A stretch of 64,000 nucleotides of DNA from Linum tenue. Lineage: Eukaryota; Streptophyta; Magnoliopsida; Malpighiales; Linaceae. Location of the stretch: assembly GCA_946122785.1 (NCBI GenBank), contig CAMGYJ010000011.1, forward strand, positions 13,454,001 through 13,518,000, written 5' to 3'. The translations under genes were made by a program, and so were the position numbers. The notes beneath the pieces are model-generated. The model was not told where the DNA came from and made no database searches. It worked only from the letters and a program-made list of their open reading frames with translations. Shown in pieces: positions 31,767-42,104 of the stretch (position 1 is its first letter; each line of letters starts with the position of its first letter).

Positions 31767-32043
31767 ACCAAAAGCATCCTCTTATACGACCGATCCAAGT
31801 CCTCCAGCCTTCGTCAAAACTCGCGGCTGAAATTGTACCTACGGAGACAACAACGTTGCATCCCTTGGCGGTGCTCGTAGGTTGGGTGGAGACCCCAAGT
31901 TGGGTTGCTCGGACATGGCGCCACCGGCTCTCGGCCTCTTCCGGTATTTCCAATTGAGTTGAATAGGCAGCCGAAACGGACGCGTTCTCGGATTCGTACT
32001 TGCACCCACAAGGACATCAGCATGCGGAAATCTCTGCAATCTC

Positions 32044-32302
32044 TGTTAGACATAACGAAATAGCAGAATGACAAAGAAAAAATCGATTTACGTGGTATCC
32101 TTGAGTGATCAGGACTAATCCACGGGAGAGCCTCAAGACTCTCCGAGCTACTGATTGTATTGCTTAGTTAATCATCACGTTACAATTACAAGCATATATA
32201 TATGGCCATACTCGGTATTATTAGGGATCTCCAGAAACCCTAACTACACGTCCCCTGCATGGGCCAGATGCATGGGCCGGCTCACGGTACTGGGCTTTAA
32301 CA
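32044..32302 (-). repeat. 3' LTR of the young copia
   Basis: 259 bp, plus-strand ends TGTTAGACAT and CTTTAACA. The pol stop codon (TAA) overlaps its first minus-strand bases, and a polypurine tract (complement of GCCTCCCCCAAATTG) adjoins it. Confidence 0.95.
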
Positions 32303-33955
32303 GCCTCCCCCAAATTGATGCTGGTCCCGAAGCATCAATTTGCTAGCCAGAAAATAATGTCGACTTGTAGTGAATGATTTCGTAAGCAAGTCAGCAACCT
32401 GCTCCTCAGTAGGAATGTAGCGAAGCTGTATAACACCGGTCGAAACCAAGTCACGGATGTAATGGACATGGACCTCAATGTGTTTTGTGCGATTATGAAG
32501 AACCTGGTTCACAGCAATCTGAATGGCACTCGTATTGTCAACATGAAGAACCATCGGAGATGGAACTGTAACACCCAGATCGCCTAAGAGACGTCGCAGC
32601 CACTCCATCTCTGACCCAACATCTGACATAGCCCTGTACTCAGCCTCCGTAGATGATTTAGAGACCTTATCCTGCTTTTTACAACGCCATGATATAAATG
32701 CAGAACCCAACTGAACACACCAACCTGTGGTTGAGCGACAAGATTCAATGCAACCAGCATAGTCAGAATCCGAGTATGCACGCAAACAGAGATCTCCATC
32801 GGACGGCAAAAACAAACCAAAATCTCGAGTCCCCTGGAGAAACCGGAGGATACGATGAACAGCAGCAAGATGATCAACCCGAGGATCAGCCATAAACTGA
32901 CTAACAACCTGAACAGCATAGGCAATATCAGGACGAGTAGCCACCAAATAAATGAAACTACCAACAATGCTCCTATAGGAACGACCATCAGGGATAGGAG
33001 CACCAGACTCACGACCGAGTTTGAGATTCAGCTCAATAGGCGTCCGCACAGGAAGACAGTCTTCAAAATGATGATCCGCCAGCAAATCATTAACATACTT
33101 ATGCTGGGAAAGCAAGATACCCCGATCAGAACGATGAACCTCGATACCCAAAAAATAAGAGAGATGGCCAAGCTCTTTAAGACTGAAGTGGGAGCGCAAA
33201 TTATCTTTCAACAATGTGATCCCATCAAGATCATCGCCTGTGACAATCATGTCGTCCACATAGAGAAGAAGAATGACACGACCACGGGCTGTAGTTTGAA
33301 CAAATAGGGAGGGATCATTACGACTCTGTGCAAACCCAAAACCGAGTATTGTCTGCTGAAATTTTTCAAACCATGCCCGCGGAGCCTGCTTAAGACCATA
33401 TAGAGAGCGATGGAGTAGACAAACCTGATCTGGTGAGCCATGAGGATAACCCGGAGGAATTTCCATGTAGACAACCTCCTTCAAATCTCCATGGAGAAAG
33501 GCATTTTTAATGTCAAACTGGAACAGAGGCCAATTCCGAACAGACGCCACTGCAAGAAGAGTACGAACAGTAGGCATTTTCGCAACCGGTGCGAACGTTT
33601 CATCAAAATCCACCCCATACTCCTGAGTGAACCTCTGAGCAACTACGCGGGCCTTAAATCTTTCCAAGCTGCCATCGGAATGGTACTTCACATTATATAG
33701 CCAACGACAGCCAACAACCGGAACCGAAGGAGGTGGCCGAACCACTATAGTCCATGTATGATTCCGATCAAGAGCAGCAAATTCCTCATTCATTGCATTA
33801 TTCCAACGGGGATCCTTCTTGGCCTGCGAGTAGCGAGTCGGGATAGTGATAGGGGCAACACTGTGAGCAAGATACTCACCATAGCGAAGTGGAGGGTGCC
33901 CTAGATTGGCACGAGCAGAGCGACGAGGGACCACAGGGGCAGGAGGCGCATCTGA
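32297..33955 (-). CDS. copia reverse transcriptase and RNase H region
   Basis: An open frame of about 550 codons. RT motifs run in order: WNNAMNEEFAALDRNHTW, RWLYNVKYHSDGSLERFKAR, FDETFAPVAKMPTVRTLLAV, QFDIKNAFLHGDL, LYGLKQAPRAWF and the catalytic LLLYVDDMIVTG. RNase H shows DSDYAGC, SSTEAEYRAM, HVDNTSAIQIA and KHIEVHVHYIRD. All catalytic residues I can identify are intact. It ends SKLMLRDQHQFGGGC with the stop overlapping the LTR. Confidence 0.93.
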   Translation of the reverse strand, partial: SDAPPAPVVPRRSARANLGHPPLRYGEYLAHSVAPITIPTRYSQAKKDPRWNNAMNEEFAALDRNHTWTIVVRPPPSVPVVGCRWLYNVKYHSDGSLERFKARVVAQRFTQEYGVDFDETFAPVAKMPTVRTLLAVASVRNWPLFQFDIKNAFLHGDLKEVVYMEIPPGYPHGSPDQVCLLHRSLYGLKQAPRAWFEKFQQTILGFGFAQSRNDPSLFVQTTARGRVILLLYVDDMIVTGDDLDGITLLKDNLRSHFSLKELGHLSYFLGIEVHRSDRGILLSQHKYVNDLLADHHFEDCLPVRTPIELNLKLGRESGAPIPDGRSYRSIVGSFIYLVATRPDIAYAVQVVSQFMADPRVDHLAAVHRILRFLQGTRDFGLFLPSDGDLCLRAYSDSDYAGCIESCRSTTGWCVQLGSAFISWRCKKQDKVSKSSTEAEYRAMSDVGSEMEWLRRLLGDLGVTVPSPMVLHVDNTSAIQIAVNQVLHNRTKHIEVHVHYIRDLVSTGVIQLRYIPTEEQVADLLTKSFTTSRHYFLASKLMLRDQHQFGGGC

Positions 33956-35032
33956 TTAGGCGCCAGAAGAGGAGCCTGAGCTGGATGATGAGGACGAGCC
34001 CGAACCAAGGCTAGGGGACGAACCGGCAGTACCTGGGGAGGGGGGAGGCGTCTCGGGGGGGAGCGGTGCATCCACAGCATCATCATCATCTTCATCAAAG
34101 CAAGGGAGTCGAGTCGAGGAAAACAAACCAGACACAGAAGGACTACACGAGGACACATAGAACATGACATTCTCAAAAAAGACAACATGACAGGCAATAC
34201 GAATACGACCAAGAGAAGGATCAAAACACAAATAACCCTTGTGGATATCACTATACCCCAAAAAGACACACCGAGAGGTTTTAGACGACAGTTTATCCCG
34301 TTCTCGACGAGGGAGAAGAACGAAACAAAGACAACCGAAGACGCGAAGACGGGAATAAGGAGGATGAGTATGATAGAGAGCAAAGTACGGACTAACATTC
34401 TTCAGGACAGGAGTTACTTGGTAATTAATCAGTCGAATGGCAGTGGCCACTGCCTCGGGCCAAAACCGGGCGGGTACTGAGGCAGCAAGCAAAAGAGCTC
34501 GGGTGAGCTCAACAGTATGGCGATTCTTCCGTTCCACTACGCCATTTTGCTGCGAAACTCCGGGACAAGACTTTTGGCAAAGAATGCCGTGAGTCTTGTA
34601 ATAAGCGAGCAGAGGAGTGGAGCTGAACTCCCCTCCTGGATCCGATCGCAGCATCTTCACATTCCGTCCAAACTGTGTACGAATCATGGTCAAAAACTCC
34701 ACGGCAACATCAAATAGTTCTGACTTCAAGTGAAGGAAGTACACCCAGGTGTATCGAGTGGCATGGTCTATGAAAAGGGCAAAATACTTGTAACCATTGC
34801 GGGATGTGGTTGGGGCAGGCCCCCATAGATCAGTATGCACTAGATGAAATGGTTCGGTGATCACAGTTGTGCTAGACGGAAATGAAATGCTCTTAGCTTT
34901 AGCTTCAACACAACCAGAACAGGCAGGATGGACCGAAGGAACAACTGATTTATTACCAAGTAAATTCTGTTTGAACATAAATTGCAAACGATGTGAATTT
35001 GGATGGCCTAAACGCCGATGAATAAACTCCAA
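33956..35032 (-). CDS. copia integrase region
   Basis: Pre-integrase zinc-binding segment HRRLGHPNSHR with CSGCVEAKA, then the catalytic core: HTDLWGPAPTTSRNGYKYF supplies the first aspartate, LRSDPGGEF the second, and the region after GVSQQNGVVERKNRHTVELT the glutamate. It continues with VFGCLCFVLLP and VFLGYSDIHKGY and ends in an acidic and Ser-rich linker. A TAA at 33956-33958 interrupts the frame; the RT segment follows in the same phase, so pol differs from an open frame here by a single stop codon. Confidence 0.9.
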   Translation of the reverse strand: MEFIHRRLGHPNSHRLQFMFKQNLLGNKSVVPSVHPACSGCVEAKAKSISFPSSTTVITEPFHLVHTDLWGPAPTTSRNGYKYFALFIDHATRYTWVYFLHLKSELFDVAVEFLTMIRTQFGRNVKMLRSDPGGEFSSTPLLAYYKTHGILCQKSCPGVSQQNGVVERKNRHTVELTRALLLAASVPARFWPEAVATAIRLINYQVTPVLKNVSPYFALYHTHPPYSRLRVFGCLCFVLLPRRERDKLSSKTSRCVFLGYSDIHKGYLCFDPSLGRIRIACHVVFFENVMFYVSSCSPSVSGLFSSTRLPCFDEDDDDAVDAPLPPETPPPSPGTAGSSPSLGSGSSSSSSSGSSSGA

Positions 35033-35204
35033 GGACTAGACTCATTGGACAAAATAACAGGAGAAACCAACAAAGATTCCGACACCCTAGACACCTGCGG
35101 ACAAGAAGAGGACTCGACAACTGACCCAGGAGCTCGACTCGACAACTCCTCCAGTGTGAAAGTACGACCGCATTTACTCCCCCTTCCGATCAGCCTCCCC
35201 GTCG

Positions 35205-36576
35205 TCAGATCCTGAACAAAGCACCCAGATGGTGCAAATAACACAGAACAGTTCTCATCAGTAAGCTGGCCAACAGAAGCAAGATTAGCGACAATTTCGG
35301 AACATGAAGCACATTATTCAGCTTAAGATGAGAATTAAACAAAGAACCAAGTCCGGAAACGGGAATATGAGATCCATTTGCAACCTGCAAGCTTAAGTTC
35401 TTCACAGGAGTAACATGACGTAGTATCTTTGAATCACTAGTCATGTGATTAAAGCAGGCTGAGTCAAGCAACCAAGGTTTAGTTTTACCTGTCACTTGAA
35501 GGGCAGCAAATGCGGAAGTAATAGCATCGGGAATCGACTTTTGCAAGGCTGATTGGATCATCTTCTCAACTGCATCAGCGGACAAAGCTGACGCATTGGT
35601 GGCAGGCTGAGCAGCAAAAGCGGGAGCAGCGGGGTTACGAGCTGAACGAGGACCAGACTCAGCTCGCGGAGGGTGGGAGGAGCCATTCGAAGCATACTGG
35701 CTTCGACTCTTCAAGGTTCGGCAGTCACTAATGATATGCCCTGAACGTTTGCAATAAACGCAAAAATTGCGCTTGCGACAGTGCTTCTGTACGTGCCCCT
35801 TCTTATCACAGAAGATGCAAGTTATCTCGGAGGCAGGTCGCGGAGTGAATTGAGCCCGATGAGCAGCATATGCAGAAGCATCCAAGTCCGCAGCGATTGC
35901 GGCGGAGAAAACAGCCTCGCCTCCTCGAGGACGCGCATCCAGCTTCTCCTGGGTGCGGAGACGCGTCTCTTCTTGAAGCAAGCGGCCCAAGACACCTTCA
36001 AACTGGAGATTTTCCTGATTCAGCAGACTAGAGCGAACCGGTTCGAACTCAGGGTGGAGTTTCATGAGAAACCGCAGCAACCGCGAGTGATTCCGATCAG
36101 CACGCACTTCCTCAGTGACCTGGGCGGATCGGAGAGACGCCAAGAGCAAATCTTCTTCGGTCCACAGGCGAACTGAATCATTGTAATATAGTAGCGACAT
36201 CCATATCGCCCTGCTTCAACAGAGACAACTCGTTCTCAATTTCGAATTGCCGAGCTGAGTTCTTGGTAGTGTAAGTCGCAGCAAGATGCGACCACATCTC
36301 AAAAGCTGTAGAGAACAGCCGAAGTCCCAACACGATCGAGGGATCAACCGATTGCATAATCCAGTTTTTTACCCTCGCGTTGTTCATGGTCCAGCGATCA
36401 ACCTCTTGCGCGGAAGCAGGTGGCGATGCGGGCTTCTTCTGAGTACCATCAAGGATCGACAGGAGACCCTTGCCTTCAACAAATATACGGAACTGAAATT
36501 CCCAGACAGCATAATTCTTTGGATCGAGACGAATACTGAGGCGATCAGAATCACCGGACGACAGCTCTGATACCAT
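35205..36576 (-). pseudogene. copia gag and protease region, frameshifted
   Basis: The first frame starts at ATG 36576 (MVSELSSGDSDRL) and contains the gag signature LDPKNYAVWEFQFR and FEMWSHLAATYTTKNSARQF. It stops near 36180 one base out of phase with the continuation (NDSVRLWTEEDLLLASLR). The continuation carries two zinc knuckles (CIFCDKKGHVQKHC and CVYCKRSGHIISDC) and the protease start WLLDSACFNHMTSD, with alanine in place of the usual glycine after DS. Another shift near 35290 moves the end of the protease into a third frame (CSVIFAPSGCF region read at 35244-35008). Confidence 0.88.
36564..36575 (-). other. Primer-binding site of the young copia, overlapping the gag start
   Basis: Minus strand TGGTATCAGAGC directly abuts the LTR. 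The last LTR base (A) and the first two PBS bases form the gag ATG at 36576. Confidence 0.9.
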
Positions 36577-36834
36577 GTTAGACATAACGAAATAGCAGAA
36601 TGACAAAGAACAAATCGATTTACGTGGTATCCCTGAGTGATCAGGACTAATCCACGGGAGAGCCTCAAGACTCTCCGAGCTACTGATTGTATTGCTTAGT
36701 TAATCATCACGTTACAATTACAAGCATATATATATGGCCATACTCGGCATTATTAGGGATCTCCAGAAACCCTAACTACACGTCCCCTGCATGGGCCAGA
36801 TGCATGGGCCGGCTCACGGTACTGGGCTTTAACA
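36576..36834 (-). repeat. 5' LTR of the young copia
   Basis: 259 bp, about 99% identical to 32044-32302. Confidence 0.95.
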
Positions 36835-36839
36835 ATCTC

Positions 36840-38403
36840 AACGTCGACTGCGTTGACTTGGAACCCGCAGGCTTCTATCGGTAGTGGCGGCTTCTTGCAG
36901 CTTCGGTGACGTTGGAGCGAGAGTTGGCCCTTTGTTTGGAGAAGCAATGTCGGGCGAACAACGTTTGTGGAGAAGCTCCTCCTGCACGTTTCCGATACCA
37001 TGTTTCTCACCCTCTTCCTTCTGAGCTTTCTCTAACACGAACAAGTCTCCATCTCGCGGCGGCAAGGATTCACAGGTGGCGACCGGCTCATTGGAAACGA
37101 CGGCAACGGGGATCTCCATGTACCGGGCGGAGAGCTCTGCCACTTTTCGATCCCAGTTCTCACGTTGCTCCTCCCATGAGGGTTTCTCGGACGGCACGAT
37201 GATGGAAGGCTTCCATGGCATTCCCGTGATAGGTAGCGATAGAACTGACAACTCTTCCTCCTTTGTCTCGTCCACCGGTGGCGGTACGAAAGAAGCCTCC
37301 ACTCGAAACTTCTTCGATTGCACAACCTGGCTGGTCGTCGCCCCTGTCTTTTCTCGTCCATTAGTGTCGAGGCGAAGCTCCGTCAACGTCGAATGGGTTG
37401 CTGAGTTCCAGGCTGATTCTTCATGAAACAGCGTCGGGCAGGAGGTGAATAGGGCAGGACCTTCAGCCAGTGGCGGATACATGCATGGTTAGGGGTGTCC
37501 CGGGACACCCCTAAAATTTGGAAACACGATTATTCAACCTACGATAGTAATTTGCGTATGAGAAAAAAAATATTTAAGTGGTAGTGGGACACCTTTAAAT
37601 TTTGGGAAAATGATTATCCAATCTCCCGTAGTAGTTTGAGTATTGGTATAAATAATATTTAAGTAGTAGTTTATGTGATTTAAATTTGGGACACTGCCAC
37701 TATTAGTTAATATATTTTCAATTACGCTACAACTCATTTGTTATTGTGTTTTAGATCCAAATATAATAGTAAAATATTATTCTTATCTCAAATTATTTTC
37801 AAAACCTAACGATTAAACTCAATTACGGGATATCCTAGTCTAGTAAGATATGTCGAGAGATATTTGTTGAGCAGTATAAACACCGAATGCATTTTATCAT
37901 TTGATGAAACACGTCTGAACTTTTAATGAAACTTTATTAGTTAGATATTTTCATATTTAAAAATTATTTAATTTAATTCTAATATTTAATATAATTTTTT
38001 ATAGAGGACACCCCTACGTAGAATTCCTGGATCCGCCACTGCCTTCAGCTGCAGCGGATGACGGTTGTTGAGCTCGACTTTGAGCAAGAACCCAAGGATT
38101 CCACGGCGGTCTAAGGAACTCAGGTTGTGGAAGATCTTGATAGTGATGGTACGCGTAGGGATCTTGAAATCTACCCGCAGCGGCGTACGGCGAAGCAGCT
38201 TGTGTAGCTTTGATCAAACTCTCAAGGTCATGATCGTACGACCATGGCGGGTGATGTGAAGACGATGGATGTGACGACGGTAGCGGACGTAACGGAGACG
38301 GATAGCTAGGGCAGCCAACGGCGCGACGAGGAAGGGTCTCCTCGTAACTCCGTGCCCAAGGCGTGTAACCTTCTCCTCCTGGATGTTGCGTGAAAATCGG
38401 CAT
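36840..38403 (-). pseudogene. gag-like ORF of the pol-less element, split by a hAT MITE
   Basis: The ATG at 38403 (MPIFTQHPGGEGY) opens a Pro/Ser/His-rich frame containing SYDHDLESLIKATQAASPYA and RPPWNPWVLAQSRAQ. It is interrupted by the MITE at 37469-38041 and resumes in the same sense to about 36842 (KPSIIVPSEKPSWEEQRENW, an acidic helical stretch). I do not recognise a catalytic domain. A protein read directly behind the primer-binding site suggests a gag-like packaging role, but this is inference. Confidence 0.5.
37469..38041. mobile_element. hAT-type MITE, 573 bp, TSD CCTTCAGC
   Basis: Terminal inverted repeats start CAGTGGCGGAT and continue with AGGGGTGTCC. The 8-bp TSD CCTTCAGC at 37461-37468 and 38042-38049 is perfect, as expected for hAT. 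AT-rich inside, with no transposase. Confidence 0.95.
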
Positions 38404-38425
38404 AGCAGATTCAGCGCCTAACCAG

Positions 38426-38437
38426 GCTCTGATACCA
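38426..38437 (-). other. Primer-binding site of the pol-less element
   Basis: Minus strand TGGTATCAGAGC two bases inside the 5' LTR. Confidence 0.85.
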
Positions 38438-38439
38438 AT

Positions 38440-38760
38440 TGATGCGTGATAGCGGAATCTCACGTATCGTGGAACTCGAACTCTTCTACGAAACTAATGA
38501 AACGCGATAAAGATAGCTAAATTACTCTAATCTACTTTACTCTTATTCATTGCTTAACGAAAACCAAAGAACAATGTACATAGGACTACTCTCATAACCC
38601 TTTCCCTCTCCAACAAGGTAATCTAAACCTAACCCAACAAAATAAACTATAACTTCCTCAACAAGACACAATAAACTAATACGAATATCTCAAATAACCA
38701 TAATAATCTAGCAATTAACTAATAATAAGTCCCTAATTACTAAGCCCATACTAGGCCTAA
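38440..38760 (-). repeat. 5' LTR of the pol-less element
   Basis: About 321 bp. It ends CTAGGCCTAA next to oxygenase exon 3; the expected terminal TCA is missing. Confidence 0.85.
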
Positions 38761-39454
38761 GGCCCATCGAATGTTGTTCCGCATCACAAAACCAGTCGTG
38801 AAAGAGCATGCCACGGAGACTCTCGGCCCAATGGTTTTCGACTCGACTCGATGCTCCATGCTGACGAACTTGTCATTCGATATCAACTGAAAAGTCGCGC
38901 GCAATTAATCGCGTTAATTAAGATCAACACAAACGAATTAAAGTAGAAAGAAATCGGAAGTATAATTGCCTGGAGCAGATCTCCAATGTTGATGACAAAA
39001 GCCCCTGCACGGGAGGCACATCGACCCAGTGATCCTGATGCAGAAACTGGAGGCCGCCATTGTGATCCTGATAAAGCACGGTGATGAAGTCGTTGTCCTG
39101 GTGCAGGCTCGTTCCTTGAGTCAGTTCTGGCTGTGGGCATGCTGGATAATAGTGACTGACGACATAGATCCCTTTAGCACAACCCATTTCTTTCAGCTGA
39201 TTCGGATTCAAACCCAGTGCCTCCGATAACAACTCCAGAATAATTACATCTCCGACTTTCAGGACTTCCTTGCAGTACTCCAGAGCGATTCCGCTGCGTT
39301 ATATAGCTCAAACATATGTCAACATTTGTTTCGGGTATCCAAGATGGTAGCAGGAATTAAAAAAAATCATATCATAATGGCGGTTGAACCGTAGAAGATC
39401 AATTACAGGAGTCAAATTCAGAATGGTATGAGCAGTGAGGGAGGGTAAAAAAAT

Positions 39455-40252
39455 CTGAATTTCTATTTAACGCCCTAAGTTTTTAAAATTTTCGCCCTAA
39501 ATTAACAAAACAGACGAATTTACCCCACTCGGCCTAATCCCTAAAACAGACGAATTAACAAAATCAACTGAACTTCTCAACTGCCTGAAGCTGCTCCGCT
39601 GCCCTGTCGACCCATTCGCCCTGAATTCTACCCCGTCGCCGGCGCCTGCAACCGCCGTCCGCTCGAGAGTCATCATCCTAACGGCGGAACTTTTAAACTG
39701 CCTGACGCTGTTCCGCTGCCTTGTCATCGCCGTGGATTCTTCACCGCTGCCGCTCCGCTCGAGAGTCATCGTCGCCGCGAGGAATCTTTCACGGCGGAAG
39801 CTGTCCTGTCGACGCCGTCAATCCTCCCCGCTGCCTTCGTTGCTCGCGTTCGAGGAAGGAGGAGGAAGAATCCAGGGCGACGACTGATGTTCTCGCGTCC
39901 TCAATCGGCACACCGCGCAGGCATGGCTGGAGGAATCTCTTCCAGGGCGAACGACGACGACGTTATTTCTTCTCAGCAGCTGACGACTCTGCGAGGAATC
40001 CCTTCCAGGAGGACAATGATGATTATTCTCAGGGAGAGCAATGATTTCTAGGGCGACGGCGGGGGATGATTCTTCTCGGCGATGATTCTTGGGTTGACGG
40101 GTGGTCAATTCTAGGGCGGTCCACGGCTGAAATGAGATAAATTAGGGTGACGAATATGATTAGAAATTGGGAACTTTTAGGGGGCAAAAACGTCAACTTG
40201 TCTAAATTAGGGCGACAAATTTTAAAAATTTAGGGCGTTAATTAGTACCTCT
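39455..40252. mobile_element. MULE-like element in intron 1, with GC-rich interior
   Basis: The ends form imperfect inverted repeats sharing TTAACGCCCTAA, TTTTTAAAATTT and CGCCCTAA-TT blocks. Flanks TAAAAAAAT (39446-39454) and CAAAAAAAT (40253-40261) form a 9-bp TSD with one mismatch. The interior is GC-rich, contains a diverged duplication with the core TCCGCTCGAGAGTCATC, and could be captured gene sequence (Pack-MULE style); its frames match no family I recognise. Confidence 0.68.
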
Positions 40253-40462
40253 CAAAAAAATTGTGTCGACCGATTTTTAGATGTTGAACCTATGAACTAC
40301 TGTATTCTTGTGGGTTTTAATTTTAATCATATCAAACAGTTGGGAAACAATTGTAAAAATTTCTCCAACATAAAAAATGAAGTCGTTTTCAGAGAAACTT
40401 AGCAGAGAAAAAAATGAAAATCGGGCAGATCGAGCTCTTCTCTCCAACTCAACTGTAATCAA

Positions 40463-40729
40463 CAGGGTCAGAGCTACATTCAAGCTAGGGTGGGCCCCGG
40501 TCCCCCAGGATTGGCTCCGGCCCTTAGGATCGTAAGGATATTTAGTACAAATTTAATACGTATAACTTGTTCATTAAATTCTATTGTGTAATAGTTATGT
40601 GGTCTAGTGGTAGACAAACTTTACTTGTCTTTTAAAGTACATGGGTTTGATCCACCTTGACTACATACATTTTGTTTAATTATTTTCGCCCCCCACACCC
40701 CCCGTCTTGAAATTCTGACTCCGCCCCTA
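40463..40729. mobile_element. hAT-type MITE, 267 bp, TSD GTAATCAA
   Basis: Left end CAGGGTCAGAG, right end complement TAGGGGCGGAG; C-rich near the right terminus. Perfect 8-bp TSD at 40455-40462 and 40730-40737. No coding capacity. Confidence 0.85.
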
Positions 40730-41593
40730 GTAATCAACATTTGCTTCACCCTTTTCTCAATTTCTTTAAAGCATCACTCATCTCTCTCCAACAAATTTAG
40801 ACCGAGCCCCCTCTCTGACAAATGAAGTAAAAGGTAACGTTTGTAATTGGGTTTAATTAGAGACTTAATTTTAAAATGAACTAGTGAAGTTATTAATTTT
40901 ACTCTATATATCTTTTGCGCCTTGGTTTTCCATGTTCAATTTATAAGTTGACAATTTTAAAAAAGAATACATTTTTTTATATTGAAAAATTATAAAACTA
41001 TAATCGTACCATAAAATATCCAACCATAAACTAATACGATATGACCTCGGTTTTACAAGATAGAAAGTCAATTACCGGTAGCAGAGCGGGAACTCGTGGG
41101 GCAGGGGCGGATCCGGCTGCAGATGAAACAGAGTGGAATCCCTCCACGTAGCGAACGGCGAGTAGTACAAATCAATATTGCTGTTGTAGACGAACCTCTT
41201 GGTAGTATCCCGCCCGAAGAACTCCTTCTTCTCCTCGAGATCCAGGTCGAAGAATCCACGAACCGCGACGTCCATTCCTTCCAGGACGCGCAATGGAGCT
41301 CCGTGATTCACCACCTGGAAACATCCCCATTTCGCGGACGCTTCCCTAATCTCCTCCACGATCTGCTTCCTCTTCTCGCCGGAGGCTCCGGCCAGGTCTA
41401 TGATCGGGATGGTGAAGCCGTCGGACGGACCGACGACCGGCCTGGCGTCGACGAGGTGGGGCGGGATGTGAAAGATGCTGGGGATTTCTGTGATCCCTGA
41501 GTCAATGAGGCCTTTGACTCCGGCTTGGGATTCGTCGAAGGTCTTCAGCTCCGCTTGTCTGTCATAACCTGGAGTCTCAGAGATGGATCCCAT

Positions 41594-42083
41594 TTTTCCA
41601 GATTTTCCTTTTGCTTTTCAGGGGTTTCTGAAGCAGAGCAAGAAGCTTAATTGGGGGAACTTATAGTGACGAAGGTGCAGCCATGTCTGGTGTTTGATTC
41701 CTCCGTCTGCAACTTCCAATGCCCGATTTGATTCCAGTTGTCTTCTCTGTCGTGTTTTTAAAAATAGTAGAGGACGAATCATCCAACAAACAAGAGACAA
41801 AACAGGACAGCTCAAGGCTTTCCAGCACAGAGCATCTCATAATAAACAGAGATTCAAACAGAGCATCTCATTATTTTTAACCATACAATTTCCTGAAGCA
41901 ACTTGCGGTTTTTATATTACGACGGTCGATTTCTGTCAGGCGTCAGCTCAACCAGCTGCTACTTGCTATATTTGACCTCCCCACTTCTTCGATCCTCCAC
42001 TGACTACTTTGTTCTGTTAAAGGACTTGAGGTTCGCTTACAAACCGATTCTTGATTAAGCAGTAGAGTATGTATATATGTATT
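41594..42083. promoter_or_regulatory. Upstream region of the oxygenase gene
   Basis: This is the 5' flank of exon 1 on the minus strand. Part of it (about 41757-41920, with two GAGCATCTCA-TATT blocks) is duplicated at about 48330-48440, beyond the CACTA element. No convincing TATA box chosen. Confidence 0.4.
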
Positions 42084-42104
42084 GGACACTACAAAAAAGA
42101 GGAG

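Larger units (their letters stand above)
32044..36834 (-). mobile_element. Young Ty1/copia element, 4.8 kb, TSD ATCTC
   Basis: Two 259-bp LTRs differ at only about three positions by eye, and the TSD ATCTC is perfect (32039-32043 and 36835-36839), so insertion was recent. Gag, protease, integrase, RT and RNase H are present in copia order on the minus strand. The coding region nevertheless has at least three frame breaks and one in-frame stop. Confidence 0.95.
30651..38760 (-). mobile_element. Pol-less (non-autonomous) LTR retrotransposon in the oxygenase gene
   Basis: LTRs at 30651-30979 and 38440-38760 begin, on the minus strand, TGATTAGGCCTAG (the last three plus-strand bases of the right copy are lost) and end CACGCATCA. 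A primer-binding site lies at 38426-38437 and a polypurine tract (complement of ATCCTCCCCCTTT) at 30980. After removing the nested copia and MITE, about 2.7 kb remain. These encode a Pro/Ser-rich gag-like protein and a second unidentified frame but no protease, RT or integrase. Flanking pentamers do not match (caaaa against ggccc), so a few bases at the 5' junction are probably deleted. Confidence 0.85.
30495..41593 (-). pseudogene. 2-oxoglutarate/Fe(II) oxygenase, ACC-oxidase-homologue type, broken
   Basis: A three-exon minus-strand gene. Exon 1 (41593-41076; MGSISETPGYDRQAELK) holds the DIOX_N region (IPIIDLAG, GCFQVVNHG) and ends at a GT donor. Exon 2 (39295-38970) encodes CKEVLKVGD, LSEALGLNPNQLKEMGCA, HYYPACPQPELTQGTS and the iron-binding HQD. 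Exon 3 starts at 38886 (LISNDKF) with the third ligand in MEHRV and the 2OG-binding RVS. It is cut at 38761 by an LTR element and resumes at 30650 (PRLYGPIKELLSEENP), ending near DHFRL with a stop at 30495-30497. Defects: one base missing near 39003, one near 30563, a GC instead of GT donor at intron 2, and the insertion. Intron 1 (1.8 kb) carries two DNA transposons. Confidence 0.9.

Noticed and set aside
36564..36575. TGGTATCAGAGC match to tRNA-Met
   Set aside because: It is a retrotransposon primer-binding site beside an LTR, not a tRNA gene; no cloverleaf surrounds it or the other copies.
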